From JAZMZS01 sp045120955 (GTDB lineage Bacteria > Bacillota > Clostridia > Oscillospirales > CAG-272): a stretch of 64,000 bases of DNA. Every line of letters starts with the position of its first letter. Positions within the stretch are counted from its first letter, which is position 1. The position numbers and the translations under genes are program-made. Below, piece by piece: positions 1 to 8,711 of this stretch. The stretch is from contig JBGVFH010000085.1 of NCBI GenBank assembly GCA_045120955.1, positions 19,640-83,639 on the forward strand, read 5' to 3'. A model generated the notes under the pieces. That model was not told the origin of the DNA and did not search any database. It worked only from the letters and a program-made list of their open reading frames with translations.

Positions 1-1148
1 ATTGTTGGAAGCACGCAGGACACGGGACTCTCACTTTCCGTCAGGGTCTTTCCGTTTCATGTAACCCCGTTCTTATGACGATGGCATCAAGAATAGGCTC
101 GGACACCTTCTATAATTATTTTGAAAGCTTCGGCTATCTTGAAAAAACAGGTATAGATCTTCCGGGTGAGAGTGCGGGAATTTTCCACGAGAGAGATGCA
201 TTTGGTACGGTTGAGCTTGCGGTTGCATCCTTCGGTCAGCGTTTTAAGACCACACCTATACAGCAAATAACAGCAATATCCGCCGTTGCAAACGGAGGAT
301 ATCTTGTCAGACCGCATCTTGTAAAGGGATATGCGGACGATGACGGTAATATGGTATATACATATACTGAGCAGGTAAAACGGCAGGTAGTCAGCAAAGA
401 GTCCTGCCTTATCATAAACGACATTCTCGAGGAAAGCGTCTCGGGCAACGGCGGCGGTAAAAACGCCTATGTCAGAGGCTATAAGGTAGCGGCAAAGACA
501 GGTACATCGGAAAAACTCGACTATGTCGGTGATACAGAGAAATATATCGGAACAACGGTTGCGTATGCACCGGCAGACGATCCTCAGATAGCTGTTCTTA
601 TAATAGTTGATGAGCCGGGCGAGAAGGCGGCTTCATATTACGGAAGCGTCGTTGCTGCTCCCTACTGTGCAAAGCTGCTCGAAACTGTGCTTCCGTATAT
701 CGGAATTGAGCCTTCATATACCGACGAGGAGCTTGCGTCTCTTGATATAACGCTTTCAAATTATGCAGGGTATGAGCCGAAGAAGGCAAAAGAGAAGATA
801 GAAGCGTTAGGTCTGAAGTGTGAGATCATAGGAGAAGGCGAAAAGGTAAAATACACTATTCCCGAGGCAGGTGCTTCTTTCTCTAAAAACGGAGGAAGGG
901 TGCTTCTCTATACGGATACAGAGACCAAGACAACGACGGCTACTGTGCCGAATGTCGTAGGCAAGAGCGGTTCTGCCGCAAATCAGATGCTGATAAACAG
1001 CGGATTTAACGTTGAGATATCAGGAGCACTCAATTACACAAGCGGACAGGGAGCGGTCGTAGTTTCTCAGTCTGTCGAGGCAGGTACGAAGGCGGAAAAG
1101 GGAAGCGTGGTAAAAATAGAACTGCGTCACCTTGACAGCCACGATTGA
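1..1148 (+). CDS. SpoVD/FtsI-type penicillin-binding protein with PASTA domains (5' partial)
   Basis: C-terminal part of a class B transpeptidase that cross-links peptidoglycan at the membrane. The gene runs in from the left edge: the frame is open from base 3, and the ATG at 75 is internal because conserved sequence (WKHAGHGTLTF and the SxN box SCN) lies before it. The KTG box is present as KTGTSEKL near base 495. The SxxK serine would lie outside the window. Two PASTA-like repeats follow (about bases 735-920 and 940-1130), the second starting VPNVVGKSG. PASTA tails are typical of SpoVD and PBP2x-like proteins in Firmicutes. It leads the mur/fts cluster, 79 bp before murE. Whether it acts in septation or in spore cortex synthesis cannot be decided from this fragment. 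Confidence 0.93.
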   Translation, partial: CWKHAGHGTLTFRQGLSVSCNPVLMTMASRIGSDTFYNYFESFGYLEKTGIDLPGESAGIFHERDAFGTVELAVASFGQRFKTTPIQQITAISAVANGGYLVRPHLVKGYADDDGNMVYTYTEQVKRQVVSKESCLIINDILEESVSGNGGGKNAYVRGYKVAAKTGTSEKLDYVGDTEKYIGTTVAYAPADDPQIAVLIIVDEPGEKAASYYGSVVAAPYCAKLLETVLPYIGIEPSYTDEELASLDITLSNYAGYEPKKAKEKIEALGLKCEIIGEGEKVKYTIPEAGASFSKNGGRVLLYTDTETKTTTATVPNVVGKSGSAANQMLINSGFNVEISGALNYTSGQGAVVVSQSVEAGTKAEKGSVVKIELRHLDSHD

Positions 1149-1227
1149 TAAAAGCCGAATTTTAAAAGCAGAGGGATATATCAAAACACCGAAGTAAAAA
1201 AGAAAAAACTTTTTATACGGAGGAGAT

Positions 1228-2736
1228 ATGTTATTATCCGAGCTTTTGTATGACGGTGAATACTTGAGAGCAAGCACGCCCGAGGTTTTCGGCTATGATA
1301 TCCCGTGCGTCAGCTCTGACTCAAGAAATATAAAAAGCGGCGCCGCTTTCGTTTGCCTGAGGGGCATGCATACCGACGGTATGCTTTATATAAGCGAGGC
1401 GGCGGCAAGGGGTGCGTCTGTGTGTATATGCGAGAGTCCCCCTGTTCTGTGCCAAACGGAATTTGTGATAGTAAAAAACGCCCGTTTATGCCTTTCGTAT
1501 ATGCTTTGCCGTTTTTACTCAAATGCGGCAGAGAAGATGAAAATTTTTGCGGTTACGGGAACAAACGGGAAAACCTCAACCTGTTCTTTTCTCAGAGAGA
1601 TCTTTCTGAGTGCTGGAAAGAAAACGGCATACATCGGAACTCTCAAAAGCTATATAGGCAGAGACAGGTTTTATTTAGGCAAAGAGGATGAGGAGAGAAT
1701 GTCCACCATGACCACTCCCGATCCCGAGCAGTTTTACAGGATGCTCGAAGAGATGAAAAAACAAGGAGTGGAGTATCTTATCATGGAAGCGTCAAGCCAT
1801 GCGCTTCGCCTCGATAAGTTAGCACCTCTTCATTTTGCGGCATCTGCATTTACAAATTTTTCTGCAGAGCATCTTGATTTTCATTGTGACTTGAGCAACT
1901 ATCTGCTGTCAAAATGCAAGATATTTTCAATGTCGGACAAAGTATATGTAAATGCTGACGACAGTGTTTGCAGGTCATCTGTCGGAGTTTTTTCAGCGCC
2001 GACCGTGACCTTTGGTGTAAAAAATGAAAGCTGTGATTATGTTGCAAAGGATATAGAAAGCCACGGTATCGACGGAATATCATACACGCTCAGATCAAAG
2101 GATGCCGCCTTTAGGATAAGTTCGCATATACCGGGCGCATTTACGGTTTACAATACGCTTGCGGCGGCTTGCATGTCTTATGAAGAGGGTATCTCTCCAA
2201 GCGTTATAGGCGAGGCAATAAAGAACGTCAGCTGTGTCGAGGGGAGACTCGAAAAAATAAAGCTCGGTCAGCAATGCGGTGATATATCGGTTTTTATAGA
2301 TTATGCCCATACAGAAAAAGCAATGGAAAATCTATTGCTCAGCGTCATACAGTTTAAAGGTGCGGGACAGAGAATAGTTACGCTCTTTGGTTGCGGCGGA
2401 GACAGAGACAAGGCAAAGCGAGCCCCGATGGGCAGAGTTGCATCGCTGTATTCGGACTTTGTTATAATTACAGAGGACAATTCAAGGTCGGAGGATCCCG
2501 AAAAGATCATTTACGATATCATGAAGGGAATTGACCAAACAAAACCTCATATAATAATAAAAAACAGAAAAAAAGCCATCGAATATGCCATAAAAACGGC
2601 ATTGCCCGGTGATATAATACTGCTTGTCGGCAAAGGTCACGAGCAATATGAAATAACAAAAGAAGGCAAAGTGCCTTTCTCTGAAAAGGATATAGTTTTT
2701 GAGTGCTTGCAAGAAAAAAACGGAGGAAACAAATGA
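1228..2736 (+). CDS. murE: UDP-MurNAc-tripeptide synthetase (MurE)
   Basis: Cytoplasmic Mur ligase adding the third stem-peptide residue to UDP-MurNAc-L-Ala-D-Glu with ATP. At 502 aa it has the usual three-domain length. The ATP loop GTNGKTST is at about residues 112-119. The amino-acid selector reads DNSR near residue 417, where meso-diaminopimelate enzymes have DNPR; the Asn and Arg that contact DAP are kept, so DAP is the likely substrate, with a Pro-to-Ser change. Start ATG at 1228 follows a strong GGAGGAG site. The stop overlaps the murF start (ATGA), indicating translational coupling. Confidence 0.96.
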   Translation: MLLSELLYDGEYLRASTPEVFGYDIPCVSSDSRNIKSGAAFVCLRGMHTDGMLYISEAAARGASVCICESPPVLCQTEFVIVKNARLCLSYMLCRFYSNAAEKMKIFAVTGTNGKTSTCSFLREIFLSAGKKTAYIGTLKSYIGRDRFYLGKEDEERMSTMTTPDPEQFYRMLEEMKKQGVEYLIMEASSHALRLDKLAPLHFAASAFTNFSAEHLDFHCDLSNYLLSKCKIFSMSDKVYVNADDSVCRSSVGVFSAPTVTFGVKNESCDYVAKDIESHGIDGISYTLRSKDAAFRISSHIPGAFTVYNTLAAACMSYEEGISPSVIGEAIKNVSCVEGRLEKIKLGQQCGDISVFIDYAHTEKAMENLLLSVIQFKGAGQRIVTLFGCGGDRDKAKRAPMGRVASLYSDFVIITEDNSRSEDPEKIIYDIMKGIDQTKPHIIIKNRKKAIEYAIKTALPGDIILLVGKGHEQYEITKEGKVPFSEKDIVFECLQEKNGGNK

Positions 2737-4184
2737 GTGTAAAGTTCAAACTCGGAAGTATAAAAATAGGTGAGCTCGCAGCCGCTGTCAAAGGCGAGGC
2801 GCATTACTTCGGTTCTGCTGACGAAAATACCGAATGTGTCGGAATTGATATAGATTCGAGAAATATCGGCGATGGGGATATATTTGTCGCTATCAAGGGA
2901 GAGCGTGTAGACGGAAACGATTATATCCCGAGTGCGGTTGAAAAAGGTGCCGTGTGCATCATTGCCTCATCTGTGCCCGATAATGTGAAGGGCATTGAGG
3001 GAGCTTTTGCGGTTGTCGTGTGTGACAGCCCTGTTGATGCGGTAGGCGACCTTGCGCATGAATATAAAAAAAGAATTAACCTTCGTACGATCGGTGTTAC
3101 GGGTTCTGTCGGCAAGACTACGACAAAGGAGCTTATCTACGCTGTGCTCAGCGAAAAATACAAGGTGCATAAAACAGAGGGCAACCACAACAACGAACTC
3201 GGGCTTCCGCTTTCGATACTCGGAATTGAGGCTGATGCGGAGATCGCAGTGCTTGAGATGGGCATGAGCAATTTCGGAGAGATAGCAAGACTGTCTGAGA
3301 TAGCTGAGCCTGACTACGGTGTTATTACGACTATCGGCTCGTCTCATATAGAAACGCTCGGCTCAAGAGAAAATATATGCAAGGCAAAAATGGAAGTGGT
3401 CGAGGGTATGAACGAGCACGGAGAGCTTGTGCTTTGCGCAGATGAGCCGCTTTTGCTTGCGTATCGCTACGGAAAGCATAACCCCACATACGTTTCGGTT
3501 TACAATTCTGAGGCTGAGTTCCGTGCCGTAAACGTAAAATACGCCGATAACAGCACCTCCTTTGATCTGCTTTTCAACAGACAAGTGGTGACAAATCTTC
3601 AGATACCGGCGCTCGGACTTCATCATGTATACAGCGCTCTTTTTGCCTATGCAATAGGCGTAAAGTTCGGTCTTGACTCAGAGACTATCAGACACGGTTT
3701 TATGAAATTCAAGAATGCCGCAATGAGACAGAGCATATATGATATAGGCGGTGTAAAAATAATCGACGCTTGCTACAACGCAAGCCCCGAGTCTATGAGA
3801 GCGTCTATTGAGGTGCTTTGCGAGCTTTCACGTCAGATGGGAGGAGCAAGAAAGATGGCACTGCTCGGAGATATGCGAGAGCTTGGCTCGGAGACACGTG
3901 TTCTTCACGAAAAGCTCGGCGAATTTGTTGCTGACAAAAAGCTCGACAAGCTCTTTACCTACGGGCTTGCCGCATCGTCCGTAGCATCATCTGCAAAAAA
4001 ATGCGGAATGGCAGAGGGAGATATTTATGACAATCCCGACATCACTGACCCGCTTGCAAGCGGAAAAGCCATACTTGAGGTAATAAAGCCGGGTGACATT
4101 ATTCTATTCAAGGCGAGCCGTGCGATGGCAGCCGAGAAGATCATCACATTTTTAAGGGAAAACGAAAGTAAGATCAGAGGGTGA
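2733..4184 (+). CDS. murF: UDP-MurNAc-tripeptide:D-Ala-D-Ala ligase (MurF)
   Basis: ATP-dependent ligase that adds D-Ala-D-Ala to complete UDP-MurNAc-pentapeptide. The chosen ATG at 2733 overlaps the murE stop and has GGAGG six bases upstream; an in-frame ATG at 2703 lies inside murE and lacks a ribosome site. The protein is 483 aa. The P-loop GVTGSVGKTTTKE is at about residue 121 and the conserved EMGMSNFGEI block follows. The middle-domain ENNxxT-like region and the C-terminal GDMRELG motif are also present. It lies between murE and mraY in one transcription unit. Confidence 0.96.
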   Translation: MSVKFKLGSIKIGELAAAVKGEAHYFGSADENTECVGIDIDSRNIGDGDIFVAIKGERVDGNDYIPSAVEKGAVCIIASSVPDNVKGIEGAFAVVVCDSPVDAVGDLAHEYKKRINLRTIGVTGSVGKTTTKELIYAVLSEKYKVHKTEGNHNNELGLPLSILGIEADAEIAVLEMGMSNFGEIARLSEIAEPDYGVITTIGSSHIETLGSRENICKAKMEVVEGMNEHGELVLCADEPLLLAYRYGKHNPTYVSVYNSEAEFRAVNVKYADNSTSFDLLFNRQVVTNLQIPALGLHHVYSALFAYAIGVKFGLDSETIRHGFMKFKNAAMRQSIYDIGGVKIIDACYNASPESMRASIEVLCELSRQMGGARKMALLGDMRELGSETRVLHEKLGEFVADKKLDKLFTYGLAASSVASSAKKCGMAEGDIYDNPDITDPLASGKAILEVIKPGDIILFKASRAMAAEKIITFLRENESKIRG

Positions 4185-4189
4185 GACAA

Positions 4190-5188
4190 ATGAACAGCAT
4201 TTCGGTTTTTGCAGTATGTCTTGTACTTGCATTTGTTATGACGGCGTTGATATCGAGATACCTCATTCCGATACTTAAGAGCAAAAAGATGGGACAAAAG
4301 ATCCTCGATATCGGTCCCCGCTGGCACAAATCAAAAGAGGGAACTCCTACGATGGGAGGCATTGCTTTTCTTATAGCAGTGAGCGTTATCGGCGCTGTCT
4401 TTTGTGTTGTTTATGCTTTCTCGGAGAATAATGACAGCGCACAGCTGTGCGGCTTGGCGCTTGCTTTGGCACTCGGACTTTGCAACGGTCTTGTCGGTAT
4501 AATCGACGATTTGACGAAGTTTAAAAAGTCAAAGAACGAGGGGCTGACACCTCCGCAAAAATTCTTTTTGCAGCTGTTGTTCGCCGCACTTTATCTTTTC
4601 TCGATGAACAGATGCGGGCTTTTACACACAACGGTTTCGGTACCCTTTACATCGCTTGAGTTTGACGTAGGCATGCTTTATTATGCATTGTCACTTATAC
4701 TTATCACGGGAATTGTAAACAGCGTAAACCTTACCGATGGAATAGACGGTCTTTGTTCTATGGTCACACTTGTCGTCGGAATGTTTTTCTTTATTTGCGG
4801 ACATACGTTTGACGTGCTCGTTTTGTGTGCGCTCGGTGCACTTATCTGCGGTGCTTGCGCAGGATTTCTTGTTTATAACTTTTATCCTGCAAGGGTGTTT
4901 ATGGGAGATACGGGGTCGCTGTTCTTGGGCGGTCTTGTTGCAGGCGGAGCGTTTTTGCTCAACAAACCCTTTGTTATCCTTGCGGCGGGCATTATATACA
5001 TAGCGGAGAGCTTGTCCGTTATCATTCAGGTAGGAGTATTTAAGCTCACCTCAAAGAGAGTGTTTAAAATGTCTCCGATACATCATCATTTTGAGAGATG
5101 CGATTGGAGCGAGGTAAAGATCGATATTGTTTTCAGCATTGTCAGCGTTATCGGTTGCGCTTTGGCTCTTTTTATGTTAAAATATTAA
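4190..5188 (+). CDS. mraY: Phospho-MurNAc-pentapeptide translocase (MraY)
   Basis: Polytopic membrane enzyme that transfers phospho-MurNAc-pentapeptide to undecaprenyl phosphate, making lipid I. About ten hydrophobic segments are visible. Family motifs include the catalytic Asp pair in GIIDDLTK, the loop NLTDGIDGL, MGDTGS and the C-terminal histidine-rich HHHFE. I prefer the ATG at 4190, nine bases after AGAGGG; a GTG at 4181 overlapping the murF stop would have no spacing from that ribosome site. The next gene is ftsW, not murD as in most dcw clusters. Confidence 0.95.
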   Translation: MNSISVFAVCLVLAFVMTALISRYLIPILKSKKMGQKILDIGPRWHKSKEGTPTMGGIAFLIAVSVIGAVFCVVYAFSENNDSAQLCGLALALALGLCNGLVGIIDDLTKFKKSKNEGLTPPQKFFLQLLFAALYLFSMNRCGLLHTTVSVPFTSLEFDVGMLYYALSLILITGIVNSVNLTDGIDGLCSMVTLVVGMFFFICGHTFDVLVLCALGALICGACAGFLVYNFYPARVFMGDTGSLFLGGLVAGGAFLLNKPFVILAAGIIYIAESLSVIIQVGVFKLTSKRVFKMSPIHHHFERCDWSEVKIDIVFSIVSVIGCALALFMLKY

Positions 5189-5220
5189 AAAGCACAGAGA
5201 AAATATAAAGGGGGATATGC

Positions 5221-6600
5221 GTGCAAAACGAAAGAAAAGAGCGAGAGCTTATACCTGTGTCACAACGGCATACGAACAACAACTTAACACAGCCCCCGAA
5301 ACATGAAAAAAAGAGCATCTCCAAAAGGCAGCAGGATAAGGCGAGGGAAGCGTTGTATTTGCCGTCGCATAAAAATCGGCTGCTTCCTGATATCAATGTC
5401 ATTGGAGACAAAAATGCCGAGGGGGAAGTCATCCGAGTTAAGAGCGGCGTTGACCGTATTTTGCTCGTGCTTATCCTGATACTTATTTGTTTTGGCTCTG
5501 TTATGGTATTCAGCGCAAGCTATGCCGATGCTCAGAGCAGATACGGCGACAGCTATTACTTTATTAAACGTCAGATAGTGTTTGTTGCGCTGGGGCTTGG
5601 TGCGATGGTGCTGACTATGAATTTGCCGTACAAGTGGTTCAGATTTTGGGCGGTTCCCGCATATATTGTGACTATCGGCTTGCTTGTTGTCGTTCTTGCA
5701 ATGGGACTTGTCGGGGGAGGCGCACAGAGATGGATAGGCATAGGCAGCTTTACATTTCAGCCCTCTGAGCTTGCAAAGATCACCCTTGTCCTTGTTTTGG
5801 CGTGGTATTATACGACCTTTCAGGACACAATGAAATACAAGCCGTGGAAAATGCTTTCTCAAAATCCGCAAAAGCGCAAGCAGGAAAGAAAGCTGTGGTT
5901 CAGAGCCAACTTTACATACGGAATATTTTTCCCGGGCTGTCTTATTTTGATCATAGTAATTCTCGTAGCACTTGAAAAGCATTTGTCGGGAATTATAATT
6001 TTGGGCCTGATCGGTCTTGCGACGATGTACGCCGCAGGCTGTAACGGTGGAATTCTCGGCGGCATTATAGGCGTTGCCGCCGGTGCGGTCGTAGCCTTTG
6101 CTTTTCTTACAGATTACACAAAGCGCCGTATTGATATTTGGCTGTCCCCCGAGAGTTATCCTCTCGACGGAGGATGGCAGACCTTGCAGGGAATGAACGC
6201 TATAGGCTCAGGCGGGCTTTTTGGGTTGGGGCTTGGAGGCTCAAGACAAAAATACAGCTATGTATCAGAGCCGCAAAATGACTTTATTTTTACCATAGTT
6301 TGCGAGGAGCTTGGCTTTATCGGTGCTGTTGCGGTAATACTTCTTTTTGCGCTTTTTGTATGGAGAGGATACGTAATAGCGATGAAAGCACCCGACGCTT
6401 TTTCGGGAATAGTTGCTATGGGAATAACGAGCAAGGTCGCTATTCAAGTTCTTCTCAACATCGCTGTTGTAACAAATTCTATACCAAATACGGGAATTTC
6501 ACTTCCGTTTTTCAGCTATGGCGGCTCGTCACTCGTCATGCTGTTTGTTGAAATGGGAATATTACTGTCAATATCACGGTATTCATATCAGAGAAGATGA
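5221..6600 (+). CDS. ftsW: SEDS-family peptidoglycan glycosyltransferase (FtsW/SpoVE type)
   Basis: Integral membrane SEDS polymerase that works with a class B PBP, plausibly the one at the left edge. Start is GTG at 5221 behind AGGGGG; an ATG at 5217 is out of frame. The 459 aa protein begins with a charged, cytoplasmic N-terminal tail of about 75 residues, longer than usual, followed by ten membrane segments. SEDS signatures visible are GGGAQRWIGIGSFTFQPSE, the catalytic-region CEELGFIGA and the C-terminal SYGGSSLVM. The neighbouring divisome genes favour FtsW; SpoVE, its sporulation paralogue, cannot be excluded. Confidence 0.9.
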   Translation: MQNERKERELIPVSQRHTNNNLTQPPKHEKKSISKRQQDKAREALYLPSHKNRLLPDINVIGDKNAEGEVIRVKSGVDRILLVLILILICFGSVMVFSASYADAQSRYGDSYYFIKRQIVFVALGLGAMVLTMNLPYKWFRFWAVPAYIVTIGLLVVVLAMGLVGGGAQRWIGIGSFTFQPSELAKITLVLVLAWYYTTFQDTMKYKPWKMLSQNPQKRKQERKLWFRANFTYGIFFPGCLILIIVILVALEKHLSGIIILGLIGLATMYAAGCNGGILGGIIGVAAGAVVAFAFLTDYTKRRIDIWLSPESYPLDGGWQTLQGMNAIGSGGLFGLGLGGSRQKYSYVSEPQNDFIFTIVCEELGFIGAVAVILLFALFVWRGYVIAMKAPDAFSGIVAMGITSKVAIQVLLNIAVVTNSIPNTGISLPFFSYGGSSLVMLFVEMGILLSISRYSYQRR

Positions 6601-6620
6601 CACTCAAAGGAGAAAAACAC

Positions 6621-7739
6621 ATGAATGTTCTTATGACAGGCGGCGGGACCGGAGGTCATGTAAATCCGGCAATAGCCATTGCAAATACAATAAAAAAGAA
6701 TATACCTGATGCAAATATCGCTTTTGTCGGTACTCCAAAGGGGATGGAGAACAAGCTCGTAGCAAAAGAAGGGTACAAGATGTACCATGTAGATATTCAA
6801 GGCATTAGACGCAGCTTGTCCCCGTCTAATATAAAAACGGCTTATCTTGCGCTTGTATCGCCTATAAGAGCAAAAAAGATTGTAGCGGAGTTTAGGCCGG
6901 ATATCGTAATCGGCACGGGCGGATATGTATGTTGGCCGATACTTGTTGCCGCATCGAAAATGGGTGTTAAGACAGCCGTGCACGAGTCAAATGCCGTACC
7001 GGGAGTCGCCACAAAGAGGCTCGAGAAATATTCGGACAGAATATTTCTCAATTTTGAAGACACGGCGCAGTATCTCAAAAACAAGGATAAGCTCGTCCAT
7101 GTAGGAAATCCTCTGCGTGCATCATTTGATGTGTACGACAGAGAAAAGGCAAGGGCGGAGCTTGGAATAGAGAGCAGCTGTAAGCACCTTATCGTTTCGT
7201 ATGGAGGAAGTCTCGGCGCTCATGCGATCAATATGACGATGCTTGATTATATGGACAAATATGCAAAATATGACTCGGAGCTTCGAATAATCCATGCGGC
7301 AGGCAGCAGAGAATACGAGAGTATAAAGGCGGAGTTTGAGGCGAGAGGACTTGACAAATATCCAAATCTTGAGCTTCGTGAGTATATATACAATATGCCC
7401 GTGGTCATGTCGGCGGCAGACCTTGTGATCAGCCGTGCAGGTGCTATGACGGTGTCCGAGCTTGCACTCAAGGGAAAAAACTGTATCCTCGTTCCGTCAC
7501 CGAATGTGACTAACAACCACCAGTATAAAAATGCAAAGGTCCTTGCGGATGCAGGTGCGGCAATACTTATCAAGGAAGACGACTTCAATGCTGACAGTAT
7601 AAATGACGAGATAAGCAAGCTTTTCTCAGATCCCGAGAGATGTGCACGGATGTCGCAGGATATAAAGCAATTTGCACTTGTTGATGCAAACAAAAGAATA
7701 TTTAATGAAATTCTTGCGCTTATAGGTGAGAAAAAGTGA
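6621..7739 (+). CDS. murG: UDP-GlcNAc:lipid I N-acetylglucosaminyltransferase (MurG)
   Basis: Peripheral membrane GT28 glycosyltransferase that converts lipid I to lipid II. ATG 6621 is chosen because AAAGGAG lies 7-13 bases upstream and the glycine loop GGGTGGHV then starts at residue 6, as in the family. The ATG at 6597 overlapping the ftsW stop would add eight residues. The protein is 372 aa. The C-terminal nucleotide-sugar site includes SRAGAMTVSEL and NHQYKNAK. The stop overlaps the GTG start of ftsQ. Confidence 0.96.
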   Translation: MNVLMTGGGTGGHVNPAIAIANTIKKNIPDANIAFVGTPKGMENKLVAKEGYKMYHVDIQGIRRSLSPSNIKTAYLALVSPIRAKKIVAEFRPDIVIGTGGYVCWPILVAASKMGVKTAVHESNAVPGVATKRLEKYSDRIFLNFEDTAQYLKNKDKLVHVGNPLRASFDVYDREKARAELGIESSCKHLIVSYGGSLGAHAINMTMLDYMDKYAKYDSELRIIHAAGSREYESIKAEFEARGLDKYPNLELREYIYNMPVVMSAADLVISRAGAMTVSELALKGKNCILVPSPNVTNNHQYKNAKVLADAGAAILIKEDDFNADSINDEISKLFSDPERCARMSQDIKQFALVDANKRIFNEILALIGEKK

Positions 7740-8581
7740 AAAAAAGTCAGAATTACGGGCAGGGGCAGAGCCGTGATCCGTTTTACGGCGAAGACACATT
7801 ATATGCGGAAAAATCGTTGCTGAAAAAAAGGCGTCAAGGGTTTCTCCGTGTGTTTGGTGTTGTTTTTGCGCTTATAATAGCGCTTCTCCTGCTGTATTTT
7901 GCCGCGAGAATGTTTTTCAAGGTTGAGAGCTTTGAGGTAAACGGTAACGAGAAATATACGGATGAGCAGATAATTTCGCTCTGCGGTATAGAAAGCGGAG
8001 ATTTTATGTTTTCCTTTGGGAAGACCGAAGTGAAAAATAATATATATCACGGCTGTCCGTATATAGAAGAGATAAGTATAAAAAGAGTGTATCCGTCGAG
8101 CGTAGTGATCGATGTGCGAGAAACACAGGCACAGTATGCGATGTATGATATGGGAAAATATATCGTTTTCTCTTCTGAGCTAAAGGTGCTTGAGGTAAGC
8201 GAAGAGAATAAATGGGATGATTCTCTTATTATTTTTGAGCTGCCAAAGATAGAAAGGGCGCTTGAGGGATACTTGCTTGAGTTTAAGTCTCCCGAAAAAA
8301 AAGAATACATAACCGAGTTTATCAAGGCGTTGGGTGAGCTTGAGACGGAAATGAAGATAAACACGGTAACACTCTCAGACAGCTTCAGTATAAAGATGCT
8401 GTGCGGCGGTGCATACCGTGTTCTTTTCGGAAAAGCGGACGAGCTTTCTGTGAAAATGCACACCCTTACAAGGGTGATGCAGTCGGATACGATAAAAAAA
8501 TCAGCGGCGGCTTCGATAGATATGTCAGACCCAAAAGAGCCTCGTGTTGTCCCATATGACAATGCAGATATGATAAACTGA
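7736..8581 (+). CDS. ftsQ: Cell-division protein FtsQ/DivIB
   Basis: Bitopic divisome protein of 281 aa. A lysine/arginine-rich cytoplasmic tail of about 35 residues is followed by one membrane helix (about residues 37-58) and an extracytoplasmic POTRA domain beginning VESFEVNGNEKYT. The beta-domain that follows is divergent, as is normal for DivIB. GTG start at 7736 overlaps the murG stop; AGGTGAG precedes it. It is the last gene of the mur/fts transcription unit before the separate ftsZ promoter. Assignment rests on POTRA motif, topology and position. Confidence 0.88.
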   Translation: MKKSQNYGQGQSRDPFYGEDTLYAEKSLLKKRRQGFLRVFGVVFALIIALLLLYFAARMFFKVESFEVNGNEKYTDEQIISLCGIESGDFMFSFGKTEVKNNIYHGCPYIEEISIKRVYPSSVVIDVRETQAQYAMYDMGKYIVFSSELKVLEVSEENKWDDSLIIFELPKIERALEGYLLEFKSPEKKEYITEFIKALGELETEMKINTVTLSDSFSIKMLCGGAYRVLFGKADELSVKMHTLTRVMQSDTIKKSAAASIDMSDPKEPRVVPYDNADMIN

Positions 8582-8630
8582 AAAAAACAGTTATATTCAG
8601 AATATTTTTTAATAAAATTAGCAAAACATC

Positions 8631-8659
8631 TTGCATTTTTAACAATTTTTAAGTATTAT
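8631..8659 (+). promoter_or_regulatory. Putative sigma-A promoter of ftsZ
   Basis: TTGCAT, 17 bp, TATTAT in the AT-rich gap between ftsQ and ftsZ. It would let ftsZ be expressed independently of the upstream wall genes. Confidence 0.5.
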
Positions 8660-8711
8660 ATTATTATATAGAGAAGTATAAGGATTACTGTGTATAGATG
8701 GAGGAAGTATA